A stretch of DNA of 64,000 nucleotides, from the NCBI GenBank assembly GCA_902786665.1, contig CADADN010000006.1, positions 62,001-126,000 of the forward strand, written 5' to 3'. This stretch comes from an uncultured Prevotellaceae bacterium (GTDB lineage: Bacteria; Bacteroidota; Bacteroidia; Bacteroidales; Bacteroidaceae). Below the pieces are notes generated by a model, which saw nothing but the letters and a program-made list of their open reading frames with translations, did no database searches and was not told where the DNA came from. Position 1 is the first letter of the stretch. The number at the start of each line of letters is the position of its first letter. This document shows, one piece after another, positions 8,845 through 17,764 of this stretch. A program made the translations under genes and the position numbers.

Positions 8845-10479
8845 ATGGAAAGCAGGAAGCCTATTACGCTCACCCCCACCACGGCATCCTATTATTGGTT
8901 GCTGGGAGTCTTTGTCTTGTGGACGCTCGCCGGACTGTTCCCCTTCGAACTCACCTTCGAAGGCGACTCCTTGCGCATCATCGCCGGCTGTTCCGTCATG
9001 TACAACCAAGGATGGGCGGTACCACCCGAAGTATCCTACCAATACGGGATGCAACCCGCCATCATCTACCTCATCGTGAGCGTGAAGCACCTGTTGCCTT
9101 TCCTCAGTTGCAACACCATCTACAGCCTGCTGTCCGCCATCGCGGCATTGGCTGCCATCCCCCTTGCCGTGGCTTTCGTTCATAGGGTGACAGGGATGAG
9201 CAAGACACTCATCCTTTTCGCACTCATCCTGCTACCCGAGACCTACGCGCTGAGCACCTACCCCAACTCCTCGTCGTTCTCCTACGCACTCGCACTATGG
9301 GCATTTCTTCTCATCATGAGGGAGGCGCCTTTCTGGCAACCACTTGCCATTATGTGCATCGCCACCGTCTTCCGCATCGACATCATCATCATCTATCCTG
9401 TCATCTTCCTTCTCTTCCTCCATCGGGGTGAGAGTCTCAAGAAAAGCATTGTCTTGTCGGTGGTGGCAGCTTTTGTTGTCGTCGTGTTCATGCTGGCGGC
9501 ATACACCCTACTCCAAGCCAACCCGTTCAAGACCCTTCAGGCAGCAAAGACAATGAACGACAATGGCAAGTTGCTGCAGATGGGGCTGATCGCCATCTTC
9601 TCCTATTACACCATTGTCAATTTCATCCTTGTACCCATCGGCATCGTCAGCGTGGCACGCAAGAAGCAATTCATCATGCTGCTCATCGCGTTGCTGCCCA
9701 TGGTGCTCATCCATTATTTCTACCGCCTCAACGGAGGAGCGGCAAAGCATTATCTCTACCTGCTACCCTTCATCGCCATCCTCACCAGCCATGCCATTCA
9801 CTACCTGACGGCATTGGGCAAGCGACACAAGGCGTTGGGGTATGCAATGGTGGTTGCCTTGGTGGCTTACTATGTCGTCTCATTAAGGTTTGACTTCCCC
9901 GACAAGCCTTGGCGCAACACCGAGGATTGCGTGTCCAAGTTAGGCCCCAACCTCAGCCTATACAAGGATGCCAGCAGCCCCCGCCATTGGCAGTTGGGCA
10001 TAGGCACCAGCCTGGGATTCTTCACCGAAGACGAGTTGATGGTCTATTCCGGGCATTTGTTCTATCCTTTCTACATCCACAAAGTGAAGAGCCGCCAGAA
10101 GGACCACATCCACGAGGTGAAAGCCTATCTCGACAAGAACGCCCCGAAGCAATACGCCGTCGTGGCTCTCACATGGAACGACCTTTCGTTATATCCCTCC
10201 GTGCTGCTTGAAGAGGGCTACAAATATAAAAAACTATCCAATCGGTCGTTTGAGATGAGCGACGGCAATCACGACGTGGTATTGTTGGCATCCGAGATGG
10301 AGAACGACGAGAGTGACATCAACAAGGTGCTCAGCAACATCAGGAGCAATATCCAAATGGATGGCGTGCCGGTGTATGTCATCACCCAGATGGAATCCTT
10401 CCACCATCCCCTCGACAGGCTATGCAAAAAGCAAAGATGCCGCAAGCTAATGCAAGGAGTCTACGAAGTGACACCTTAA
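8845..10479 (+). CDS. GT-C-like multi-spanning membrane glycosyltransferase
   Basis: The 544-residue protein has about 10-12 membrane segments in residues ~15-350, then a soluble C-terminal part. An acidic pair in the first outside loop (TFEGDSLRI, residues ~34-42) fits the catalytic Asp position of GT-C transferases that use polyprenyl-phosphate sugars. The family cannot be named more exactly by eye. It follows GtrA and GT2 without a gap, so I infer it is the periplasmic transferase that places the lipid-carried sugar on the growing glycan. A non-transferase membrane protein remains possible. Confidence 0.7.
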   Translation: MESRKPITLTPTTASYYWLLGVFVLWTLAGLFPFELTFEGDSLRIIAGCSVMYNQGWAVPPEVSYQYGMQPAIIYLIVSVKHLLPFLSCNTIYSLLSAIAALAAIPLAVAFVHRVTGMSKTLILFALILLPETYALSTYPNSSSFSYALALWAFLLIMREAPFWQPLAIMCIATVFRIDIIIIYPVIFLLFLHRGESLKKSIVLSVVAAFVVVVFMLAAYTLLQANPFKTLQAAKTMNDNGKLLQMGLIAIFSYYTIVNFILVPIGIVSVARKKQFIMLLIALLPMVLIHYFYRLNGGAAKHYLYLLPFIAILTSHAIHYLTALGKRHKALGYAMVVALVAYYVVSLRFDFPDKPWRNTEDCVSKLGPNLSLYKDASSPRHWQLGIGTSLGFFTEDELMVYSGHLFYPFYIHKVKSRQKDHIHEVKAYLDKNAPKQYAVVALTWNDLSLYPSVLLEEGYKYKKLSNRSFEMSDGNHDVVLLASEMENDESDINKVLSNIRSNIQMDGVPVYVITQMESFHHPLDRLCKKQRCRKLMQGVYEVTP

Positions 10480-10487
10480 TACAACAG

Positions 10488-10540
10488 ACCCACAAAACCC
10501 ATTAGCCCCATTAACCCCATAAGACCCATAAAAACCTAAA
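10488..10540. repeat. Short degenerate repeat, core CCCATTA/CCCATAA
   Basis: The gap between the GT-C gene and the next gene holds about six copies of a CCCATWA-like heptamer. No promoter is evident. Confidence 0.7.
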
Positions 10541-10544
10541 AACC

Positions 10545-12683
10545 ATGACCCGCCACATCCTCCTTTTTCTATTGTCATGCGTCATACTGCATACGTGGGC
10601 GCAACCCATCGACCGTGAGGCGGTGGTCAGGCGCAACAATCCCCATGTCACCACACTCGACACCCTGGCATCGCTTACCGTGGGCAACGGCGGCTTTGCC
10701 TTCACCGTGGATGCCACCGGCTTGCAGTCATTCCCTCTCACCTACTCCAACGGCGTGCCATTGGGCACGATGAGCGACTGGGGATGGCACAGTTTCCCCA
10801 ACCCCGAGCAATACCGTCCCGAAGAGGCGCTGAAAGCCTACGACTTCGGACGAGGCCACACAGAATTCTATTCCACGCAGTTCAAGGATGGCCGTCCCCA
10901 TGGCGCCTCAGAATGGTACAGGCAAAACCCTCATCGTCTCCACCTGGGTGCCATTGGCCTGAATCTTGAACCAGGTGAGGTGCGCGACATCGACCAGACG
11001 CTCGACCTGTGGACAGGCGTCATCGACAGCCGTTTCACCTACCGTGGCCACCACTACCACGTGACCACCGTCTGCCACCCGGAACGCGACCTGGTGGCCA
11101 CACGCATTGAAAGCGACGACCCCGACAAGCAAGTCACGTTCAAGTTCCCCTACCCCACTGGCAAGCACAGCGACGATGCCTGCGATTGGAACGAGTGGGA
11201 ACGAAACATCACCAGTTTCGAAGGGATGGGAAAGGCATGCACCGACACGCTCAAACGCATCCTCGATGGCAAGTCAAGGTTTGACAAGGCCGCCTACTAT
11301 GTCACCATCCATTGGAACCAGGGTCATCATAACTATGTCAAACGTGAAGGCGACCACCCTTTATGGAACGAGCAGTATTTCAGTTGTCCCGACCAGGTGA
11401 CATCCTTCACCTGTGAGTTCTATGAGCAAAAAGACCCCGACAGGCGGTTGCTCACCTTCGACGAGGTGAAGGAGGCTTCAATCCAATACTGGCAGCGTTA
11501 TTGGAAAGAAGGCGGCATCGTAGACTTCTCCGCCTGCACCGACGAGAGGGCTCGCGAGCTGGAACGCCGCGTGGTGCTGAGCCAATACATACTTGCCGTC
11601 AACGACGGTGGCGACACCCCACCCCAGGAAACGGGACTCACCTACAACTCTTGGTTTGGAAAATTCCACTTGGAGATGATCTGGTGGCATCAAGCACAAT
11701 TCGCACTATGGGGACACCCTGAGATACTCGAGCATTCGCTCGACTGGTACTTCACCGTCATTCCTGTGGCAAGGGAGATAGCCAAGCGCCAGGGGTTCAA
11801 GGGAGTAAGGTGGATGAAGATGACCGACCCTTCGGGGACGGAGGCTCCCTCCAAGGTGGGAAGTTTCCTCATCTGGCAGCAGCCCCATCCCATCTATCTT
11901 GCCGAACTGCTCTACCGTGCCTCCGATGACACCGGCAAGGCACGCATCCTCGCCAAATACAAGGACATCGTGGCAGAAACGGCCGACTTCATGGCCTCGT
12001 ATGCCACCTATGACAAGAAGGGCAATCGCTATGTGCTCAAAGGATGCATCCCTGCACAAGAGACCCTGCGCGCCGACGAGACGGTGAACCCACCCTTTGA
12101 GCTTTCCTATTGGCACTTCGCACTCGACCTGGCCCAGCAGTGGCGCGAGCGTAACGGCCAGTCCCGCTCAGAGGAATGGGACAGCATCATCAACCTGCTC
12201 TCACCACTTGCAGCGAAAGACAGCCTTTACCTCGCTGCAGAAACCGCCCCTCAAACCTATGAGGACGTGCGGTTCACCAGCGACCACATGGCTGTCCTGG
12301 GAGCCGTCGGCATACTGCCTGCCACGCCACAAGCCGACAACGACATCATGCGCAACACCCTGCACTGGGTGCTCAACAACTGGAACTGGGACAAGACCTG
12401 GGGATGGGACTTCCCCATGACGGCCATGAATGCAGCAAGGCTTGGGGAACCGGAAAACGCCATCAACGCGCTCCTCACCCCGCAGCGCACCAACACCTAC
12501 CTCCCCAACGGGCACAACTTCCAGGACAATCGGCTCAGGTGCTACCTCCCCGGCAACGGAGGATTGCTCACCGCCGTAGCGATGATGTGTGCCGGATGGG
12601 ATGGTGAGACACGCCACAATCCCGGTTTCCCCGACAACGGTGCCTGGGACGTGAAATGGGAGGGCTTGCTGCCCCTACCCTAA
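10545..12683 (+). CDS. Secreted glycoside hydrolase, GH65-like six-hairpin fold
   Basis: A 712-residue protein with a signal peptide (ILLFLLSCVILHTWAQ, cleavage near residue 20). The early block LASLTVGNGGFAFTVDATGLQ resembles the N-terminal domain of trehalose/maltose phosphorylase-type GH65 proteins. The later FGKFHLEMIWWHQAQFALWG and ETGLTYNSW are typical of the (alpha/alpha)6 barrel. The C-terminus has TWGWDFPMTAMNAARLGEP. I infer a periplasmic or surface alpha-glycosidase, possibly trimming or recycling the glycan made here. Exact substrate and catalytic acid are not assigned. It is unusual to find it inside a biosynthetic locus. Confidence 0.75.
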   Translation: MTRHILLFLLSCVILHTWAQPIDREAVVRRNNPHVTTLDTLASLTVGNGGFAFTVDATGLQSFPLTYSNGVPLGTMSDWGWHSFPNPEQYRPEEALKAYDFGRGHTEFYSTQFKDGRPHGASEWYRQNPHRLHLGAIGLNLEPGEVRDIDQTLDLWTGVIDSRFTYRGHHYHVTTVCHPERDLVATRIESDDPDKQVTFKFPYPTGKHSDDACDWNEWERNITSFEGMGKACTDTLKRILDGKSRFDKAAYYVTIHWNQGHHNYVKREGDHPLWNEQYFSCPDQVTSFTCEFYEQKDPDRRLLTFDEVKEASIQYWQRYWKEGGIVDFSACTDERARELERRVVLSQYILAVNDGGDTPPQETGLTYNSWFGKFHLEMIWWHQAQFALWGHPEILEHSLDWYFTVIPVAREIAKRQGFKGVRWMKMTDPSGTEAPSKVGSFLIWQQPHPIYLAELLYRASDDTGKARILAKYKDIVAETADFMASYATYDKKGNRYVLKGCIPAQETLRADETVNPPFELSYWHFALDLAQQWRERNGQSRSEEWDSIINLLSPLAAKDSLYLAAETAPQTYEDVRFTSDHMAVLGAVGILPATPQADNDIMRNTLHWVLNNWNWDKTWGWDFPMTAMNAARLGEPENAINALLTPQRTNTYLPNGHNFQDNRLRCYLPGNGGLLTAVAMMCAGWDGETRHNPGFPDNGAWDVKWEGLLPLP

Positions 12684-12684
12684 A

Positions 12685-12795
12685 GCCATAGGAAAACCAG
12701 AATCCCTAGGATTACCAGGAATACTAGAATCCCTAGGAATACTAGTAACACTAGGAAAACTAGAACCCCTAGGAAAACTAGAAACACCAGAAAAA
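12685..12795. repeat. Degenerate tandem repeat, core CCTAGGAAtACTAGaA
   Basis: About seven imperfect copies of CTAGGAAWACYAGAA separate the hydrolase gene and licD. CTAG tetranucleotides are frequent here. A shorter patch of the same family lies just after hutI at ~39065-39100. Confidence 0.85.
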
Positions 12796-12799
12796 ACAA

Positions 12800-13552
12800 A
12801 TGGATAGACTCATCAAAAAGGCCAAGGAGATGCTGGCCAACCAGCCCCTTCTCTACCGACTGGCGGGCATCGTCTTCGGCCCCATCACCCGTCACCGCGA
12901 GCGTGTGGAAAAAGCACAAAAGGCCAAATACTTCCACGCCCACGCCTTGGAAGCCCTCAAAGCCTTCGTCGACTGCATGGAGGCGGGAAGTTTCAAATAC
13001 ACGCTTGCCTTCGGTTCCATACTGGGAGCAATCCGCGAACACGGCTTCATCAAGCACGACATCGACATCGACACCTCCATGTGGATTGACGACTTCAGTC
13101 CGGAAGTGGTGACGGCACTCGAAAAGGCAGGGTTCACATGGCTCTTCAGCAACCTGGTGGACGAGGGGCGCCTTGGTCGCGAGGACACTTTTGAATACAA
13201 CGGCGTGAAAATAGACATCTTCTATTTCTACCCAGCCATCGACACCCTTCCCTATTGTTGCGACTTCCTATACATGAAGGAAAGCAAAGACCAATTCATG
13301 GCAAGAAGGATAGAAGTGCCCTACACACGTGGGAGGAAGAAGGCACGCTTCGAAGACATCGAGGTCTATATCCCCGAAAACGCCGAGGAAATCTGCACGT
13401 TCAGATACGGCCCCAACTATATGACCCCCGACCCAAGCTGGAACTGGGTCAGCGAACGCAAGCACCTCGTGGAATGGAAGGATAAACTGGATGTCACCAC
13501 ACACAAGAAATATCCCCACGGTCAGCCTGCCACACCACCGCAGAAGGAATGA
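12800..13552 (+). CDS. LicD family phosphotransferase (first of two)
   Basis: The 250-residue protein has the LicD/fukutin nucleotidyltransferase core: YTLAFGSILGAIREHGF followed by the acidic motif IKHDIDIDTSMW, in which the Asp residues coordinate metal. LicD proteins move a phosphorylated alcohol, classically phosphocholine from CDP-choline, to a glycan. Here it closes the polysaccharide locus, so a phospho-substituent on the glycan is likely. A second LicD protein at 23327 sits opposite a cytidylyltransferase fusion that could provide a CDP-linked donor. The stop overlaps the helicase start by 4 bp. Confidence 0.85.
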   Translation: MDRLIKKAKEMLANQPLLYRLAGIVFGPITRHRERVEKAQKAKYFHAHALEALKAFVDCMEAGSFKYTLAFGSILGAIREHGFIKHDIDIDTSMWIDDFSPEVVTALEKAGFTWLFSNLVDEGRLGREDTFEYNGVKIDIFYFYPAIDTLPYCCDFLYMKESKDQFMARRIEVPYTRGRKKARFEDIEVYIPENAEEICTFRYGPNYMTPDPSWNWVSERKHLVEWKDKLDVTTHKKYPHGQPATPPQKE

Positions 13553-15420
13553 ACACGCTCTTGTTGCTGCAACAGCAGCGGCTATTGCTTGAGATAGAAT
13601 ACCACACGGAGCGCGAGGCATATCGCCGACAAACCGAATCGATGGGTTTGATGCGCAAGGTGAAACGCGGCGATGCATGGTATCCCATCCGTGGCGGACG
13701 CTCCTATTACAACTCGCTCAACCAACTCGTGGTGGAAGTCCACCGCACACAGGACGACGATATCGAACACAATTTCGAATATGGTCGTCCTGTGTGCTTT
13801 TTCCGTGTCGCCAGTGATGGCAAAGGCGGGGAGAAAATCACCTATTTCAAGCAAACTTGCACGGTGAACTATGCCGATGGCGACCGCATGGTGGTCATCG
13901 TGCCAGACAACGGCACAGTGGCAGAGGTGCAAAACGGCGACCACCTTGGCGTCCAATTGTTTTTCGACGAAACCACCTACCGGCTGATGTTCGAGGCGCT
14001 CGACAGGGTGTCGAGGGCGAAAGGCAACCGCCTGGCCTACCTGCGCGACCTGTTCTACTCACATCAACCCGCCGCAAGGTATACCTTCTCACCCATGCGT
14101 TTCCCTTGGCTCAACCCCACCCAGGAGAAAGCCGTCAACGAAGTGCTGTGCGCCAAGGATGTGATGGTGGTCCACGGACCTCCCGGCACGGGGAAGACCA
14201 CCACGCTGGTGGAGGCCATCAACGAGACGCTTCGACGTGAGAGCCAAGTGTTGGTGTGTGCTCATAGCAACATGGCAGTAGACTGGATATCAGAACAACT
14301 CACCGACCGCGGCATCAACGTGCTGCGCATCGGAAACCCCACCCGTGTGAACGACAAGATGTTGTCGTTCACCTACGAGCGGCGCTTCGAGGCTCATCCC
14401 GACTACCCCCAATTATGGAGCATCCGCAAGGCTCTTCGCGAACTGCGCCAAGAACATCGGCGGAGCAACCAATACCACCAAAAACGCGACCGCTTGCAAT
14501 CACGCGCCACAGAACTGGAACTGCGCATCCAAAACGAGCTATTCGGCGAAGCCCGTGTCATCGCTTCCACCTTGGCAGGGTCGGCCAACCGACTGCTCGA
14601 CGGCCAAAAATACGGGACATTGTTCATCGACGAGGCAGCACAAGCTCTTGAAGCAGCCTGTTGGATTCCCATCCGAAAGGCTTCAAGGGTGGTGTTTGCC
14701 GGAGACCATTGCCAGTTGCCCCCTACGGTGAAAAGCCTCGCGGCACTGAAAGGAGGCCTTGACAAGACATTGATGGAACGCATCGTGGAAAACAAGCCGG
14801 AGGTGGTGACGCTGCTGCGTATGCAATACCGTATGAACGAAGCCATCATGCGCTTCTCATCCGACTATTTTTATGGAGGAAAGGTGGAAACCGCGCCCCT
14901 GGTCAAGCAACGAGGCATCCTCGATTACGACCACCCCATGATGTGGGTGGACACTACCGGCCTCGACTGCCGAGAGGAATTCGTGGGAGAGACTTTCGGC
15001 CGCATCAACAAGGCGGAGGCGGCACTCACGCTGGAAACCCTTGAAAACTATTTCAAGAAAATCGGCAAGGAACGCATCCTGGAGGAGCGCATCGACGTGG
15101 GAGTCATCTCACCCTACCGTGCACAAGTGCAACATCTCAGGCGAATGGTGGGAAAGAAGGCTTTTTTCAAACCTTTCCGACATCTCATCTCCATCAACAC
15201 CGTAGATGGTTTCCAAGGCCAGGAACGCGACATCATACTCATCTCGCTCGTCCGCGCAAACGACGAGGGCCAGATAGGTTTCCTGCGCGACCTTCGGCGA
15301 ATGAATGTCGCCATCACACGAGCACGTATGAAACTCATCATACTCGGCGACAGCGCAACATTGACAAGGCATCCTTTTTACAAAAAGCTATACCACCACA
15401 TACAAAGCCATTCACAATGA
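13549..15420 (+). CDS. Superfamily 1 helicase, DNA2/IGHMBP2-like
   Basis: A 623-residue P-loop helicase. Motif I is VHGPPGTGKTTTLVEA (~residue 206), motif II is LFIDEAAQALEAA, motif III is FAGDHCQLPPTVKS, motif IV is around LLRMQYRMNEAIM, motif V is NTVDGFQGQERDIILISLVR and motif VI is MNVAITRARMKLIILGD. This order marks the Upf1/IGHMBP2/DNA2 group of 5'-3' nucleic-acid helicases. The N-terminal ~190 residues hold the beta-barrel (1B) type region. The ATGA overlap with licD means its translation may be coupled to the end of the polysaccharide operon, although its role is presumably DNA or RNA maintenance. A hairpin terminator follows. Confidence 0.92.
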   Translation: MNTLLLLQQQRLLLEIEYHTEREAYRRQTESMGLMRKVKRGDAWYPIRGGRSYYNSLNQLVVEVHRTQDDDIEHNFEYGRPVCFFRVASDGKGGEKITYFKQTCTVNYADGDRMVVIVPDNGTVAEVQNGDHLGVQLFFDETTYRLMFEALDRVSRAKGNRLAYLRDLFYSHQPAARYTFSPMRFPWLNPTQEKAVNEVLCAKDVMVVHGPPGTGKTTTLVEAINETLRRESQVLVCAHSNMAVDWISEQLTDRGINVLRIGNPTRVNDKMLSFTYERRFEAHPDYPQLWSIRKALRELRQEHRRSNQYHQKRDRLQSRATELELRIQNELFGEARVIASTLAGSANRLLDGQKYGTLFIDEAAQALEAACWIPIRKASRVVFAGDHCQLPPTVKSLAALKGGLDKTLMERIVENKPEVVTLLRMQYRMNEAIMRFSSDYFYGGKVETAPLVKQRGILDYDHPMMWVDTTGLDCREEFVGETFGRINKAEAALTLETLENYFKKIGKERILEERIDVGVISPYRAQVQHLRRMVGKKAFFKPFRHLISINTVDGFQGQERDIILISLVRANDEGQIGFLRDLRRMNVAITRARMKLIILGDSATLTRHPFYKKLYHHIQSHSQ

Positions 15421-15438
15421 AAAGGCGAACAATAACCG

Positions 15439-15473
15439 ACAAGTGCCACCTCAAAAGGGTGGCACTTGTTGTT
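15439..15473 (+). terminator. Intrinsic terminator after the helicase gene
   Basis: A perfect 12-bp stem (15439-15450 with 15458-15469, ACAAGTGCCACC/GGTGGCACTTGT) with a 7-nt loop is followed by TGTTTT. It lies between converging genes and may serve both strands. Confidence 0.85.
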
Positions 15474-15479
15474 TTACGT

Positions 15480-16547
15480 CTATTCTTTCTTACTGCTGAA
15501 CACAGACCTTAACATGATGCATAGTCCGAAGGTGATTACAAGATAGTATGCTACAGCAGAGTAATTATATCCATCCAATTTCTCATTTCCCAAGACCACC
15601 TGCCTTACGGTGACATGCACGACGAACAGCACACCTGACAGGCCACCCAGCCAGCCAAAGGCTCCGTCAAGCAGCCTCACCCTGCTGATCAACTTGACTA
15701 TCGTCACAGCAGTACCGATGACAAAAACAGGAAGAAGGAGCCAGGCGAAGAAATTGAATTTGCACAAGGTGAGCAAGATGAAAGACAAGACAAACCATCC
15801 CAGGCAGACGACACCTTTGTGAACAGACAAGAATTGGGAATTCAGATGACGTGCAGCCAACACCCCCATGCAAAAAGGAAGAATGGCTATGCAAAAATTC
15901 ATTCGGAGATACAAGGTGGCATCACCTGCAGGACCGGCAAAAGCCATCGCAATCAAAGACAATACGATCAATGCCACGACGAGCGTGTCTTTCCTCTGAT
16001 AAATAAACAGGCGGAAGATGACATACATCTCCATGATCATGCCAAAGAACCAATATGGGCCGGGAGTGATTGACTGATAGGGATTGAGGTTGCCCACAAG
16101 AAATGTCTGAAGAATCAAGTGAACACCATTGTCCGAAATAGAGCCAAGACACAAGAATGTAAAGATATAGAATAAAGCCAATCCTTTCAACTGCATGACG
16201 AACAATTTGTTGTAGTGATTGACTATGAAATCCTTATTCGACACGCCCTGGCCATTTCCTTTCTCGTATTTCAATGTCAGTCCATAACCGCTGAGGAAGA
16301 TGAAAAGAAGGACGCCATAAGGGCAATAGAAAGACAATATATTGAACGGCAGCAAACCATCCGGATGCGACAAGTTGTTGAGGAATTTCTCTATTCGGTT
16401 CCAACCAAACATGTATTCATTATCCAATATCACACCACCCAGGCAGTGGGTGAAATTGTTGACAATGATGATGAGGATGGCAAAACCACGCATGAGGTTG
16501 CATTCTGCGCGACTGAGCAACAATTCTGTTTGATTTCCTTTTGGCAT
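15480..16547 (-). CDS. Acyltransferase family 3 membrane protein
   Basis: This 355-residue protein has about ten membrane helices. The N-terminus AECNLMRGFAILIIIVNNF resembles the acyltransferase-3 (OafA/NodX) start, where an R-x10-H motif is usual; here the expected His position holds Asn (IIVNNFTHC), with a His three residues later. These proteins O-acylate surface sugars using a cytoplasmic acyl donor. It is the downstream partner of the acyltransferase at 16589-17647, 41 bp apart on the same strand, probably one transcript. Its position beside the polysaccharide locus suggests glycan modification (inference). Confidence 0.8.
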   Translation of the reverse strand: MPKGNQTELLLSRAECNLMRGFAILIIIVNNFTHCLGGVILDNEYMFGWNRIEKFLNNLSHPDGLLPFNILSFYCPYGVLLFIFLSGYGLTLKYEKGNGQGVSNKDFIVNHYNKLFVMQLKGLALFYIFTFLCLGSISDNGVHLILQTFLVGNLNPYQSITPGPYWFFGMIMEMYVIFRLFIYQRKDTLVVALIVLSLIAMAFAGPAGDATLYLRMNFCIAILPFCMGVLAARHLNSQFLSVHKGVVCLGWFVLSFILLTLCKFNFFAWLLLPVFVIGTAVTIVKLISRVRLLDGAFGWLGGLSGVLFVVHVTVRQVVLGNEKLDGYNYSAVAYYLVITFGLCIMLRSVFSSKKE

Positions 16548-16588
16548 GAATATGATTTTAAAAATGATGATTTAGCGGTGAAATAGTA

Positions 16589-17647
16589 CTACAGTGAGGA
16601 GCGCAAGCCCGTCATCCAAGCCAGCCATTTGTTCTTTGGCAAAACATACAGGCATAGCGCAAGTGTGAGTGCGATGTTGACGGTGGTCATGAAGAAGAGG
16701 ATGACGATGGGATGCGTGATATGCAGCACGTTGATGAGCACGGTGCGGATGAGCACCATCCAGAAGGCGTCGAAAAGATAAATCTGCAGCGAATAATTGC
16801 TGCAAATGAAGAGCAAGTCTTGCGTCTTTCTGCAAACGGGATTCCCCTTCTCTGCCCAATCTTTCAAATAACAAGCAAAGATGAATATCACAACCGTCAT
16901 AGACATCATGCGGAACAAATAGAGGATGCCTAAAGGACGGAAATGCTCATAGTAATGGTTGGTTACAACCCACACAAGAGCCATGGCAGCTATGATGACA
17001 AGTGATTTCCAATAGCTGGAAGGTTTGAAGTCATCAACCCTCTTCATCGCATATTTGCCAATAATGAAGAAAGGAAGATACCGAACGACATAACTGAAAA
17101 GGAAAAGTCCCCATAGATTGAGATTCGTGAGAGCAAGCAACACCAGCAGCAGTACCACCTCTTTCCATGGCTCATTGAATATTTTCTCAAGAAGAGGGTA
17201 TGTCAGAAAAATCATGAAAAGTGTATAGAGGAACCAATAATCCCCACCATGGATGAAGAGATAAAGGGCAGACCGGCCCAAATCAGCATGTCCATGGACA
17301 AAGGAACCGCCAAAAGCACGAAAAAGCACCGATATCACATCAAACACAACATAAGGGACCAATAAGCGATGAATCTTCTTTTTGATGAAAGAATTGTAAT
17401 CCTTGCATTCGTACACAGCTCCCGCAACCAAGAACAACACTCCCATATGGAAAGTGTAAATCCACCTATTGACTTCATAATACCCGGATTGATGAAAGAA
17501 GTCTATGGGATAGATGAGGAAGGAGTGCCCCAACACCATCAGAATGATGGCGATTCCTCTCATGGTGTCAACCTCGACAACTCGCTTTCTGCCACTTTGA
17601 GCGGTAGGTTGTTGCAGGTCTGTGCCTATAGATGAATGACTATTCAT
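16589..17647 (-). CDS. Acyltransferase family 3 membrane protein
   Basis: A 352-residue multi-spanning protein with the canonical start VDTMRGIAIILMVLGHSFL, containing the R-x10-H motif of acyltransferase-3 enzymes (Arg and His about residues 30 and 41). About ten helices follow. The family transfers acetyl or other acyl groups to exopolysaccharides, O-antigens or peptidoglycan. A good -33/-7 promoter for the - strand lies 22-53 bp upstream of the start, back to back with the argS promoter. The acceptor is unknown. Confidence 0.88.
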   Translation of the reverse strand: MNSHSSIGTDLQQPTAQSGRKRVVEVDTMRGIAIILMVLGHSFLIYPIDFFHQSGYYEVNRWIYTFHMGVLFLVAGAVYECKDYNSFIKKKIHRLLVPYVVFDVISVLFRAFGGSFVHGHADLGRSALYLFIHGGDYWFLYTLFMIFLTYPLLEKIFNEPWKEVVLLLVLLALTNLNLWGLFLFSYVVRYLPFFIIGKYAMKRVDDFKPSSYWKSLVIIAAMALVWVVTNHYYEHFRPLGILYLFRMMSMTVVIFIFACYLKDWAEKGNPVCRKTQDLLFICSNYSLQIYLFDAFWMVLIRTVLINVLHITHPIVILFFMTTVNIALTLALCLYVLPKNKWLAWMTGLRSSL

Positions 17648-17668
17648 GACCTTTCATAAAAAACACGG

Positions 17669-17700
17669 CAAAGGTAACGTTTTTTTTCGTTTTCAGCAAA
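17669..17700 (-). promoter_or_regulatory. Bacteroidetes-type promoter for the acyltransferase pair
   Basis: Read on the - strand: TTTG (17700-17697), 20-bp spacer, TACCTTTG (17676-17669). This matches the TTTG-N19/20-TAnnTTTG consensus and lies just upstream of the 17647 start. Confidence 0.85.
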
Positions 17701-17704
17701 CTCC

Positions 17705-17736
17705 TTTGGCTTTTCATTCGTTTATTCGTACCTTTG
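17705..17736 (+). promoter_or_regulatory. Bacteroidetes-type promoter for argS
   Basis: TTTG (17705-17708), 20-bp spacer, TACCTTTG (17729-17736), 28 bp ahead of the argS ATG. It is divergent to, and only 4 bp from, the acyltransferase promoter, so the two may compete. Confidence 0.87.
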
Positions 17737-17764
17737 CAACCCTAACAAGTGAAAAGAGACAGAA

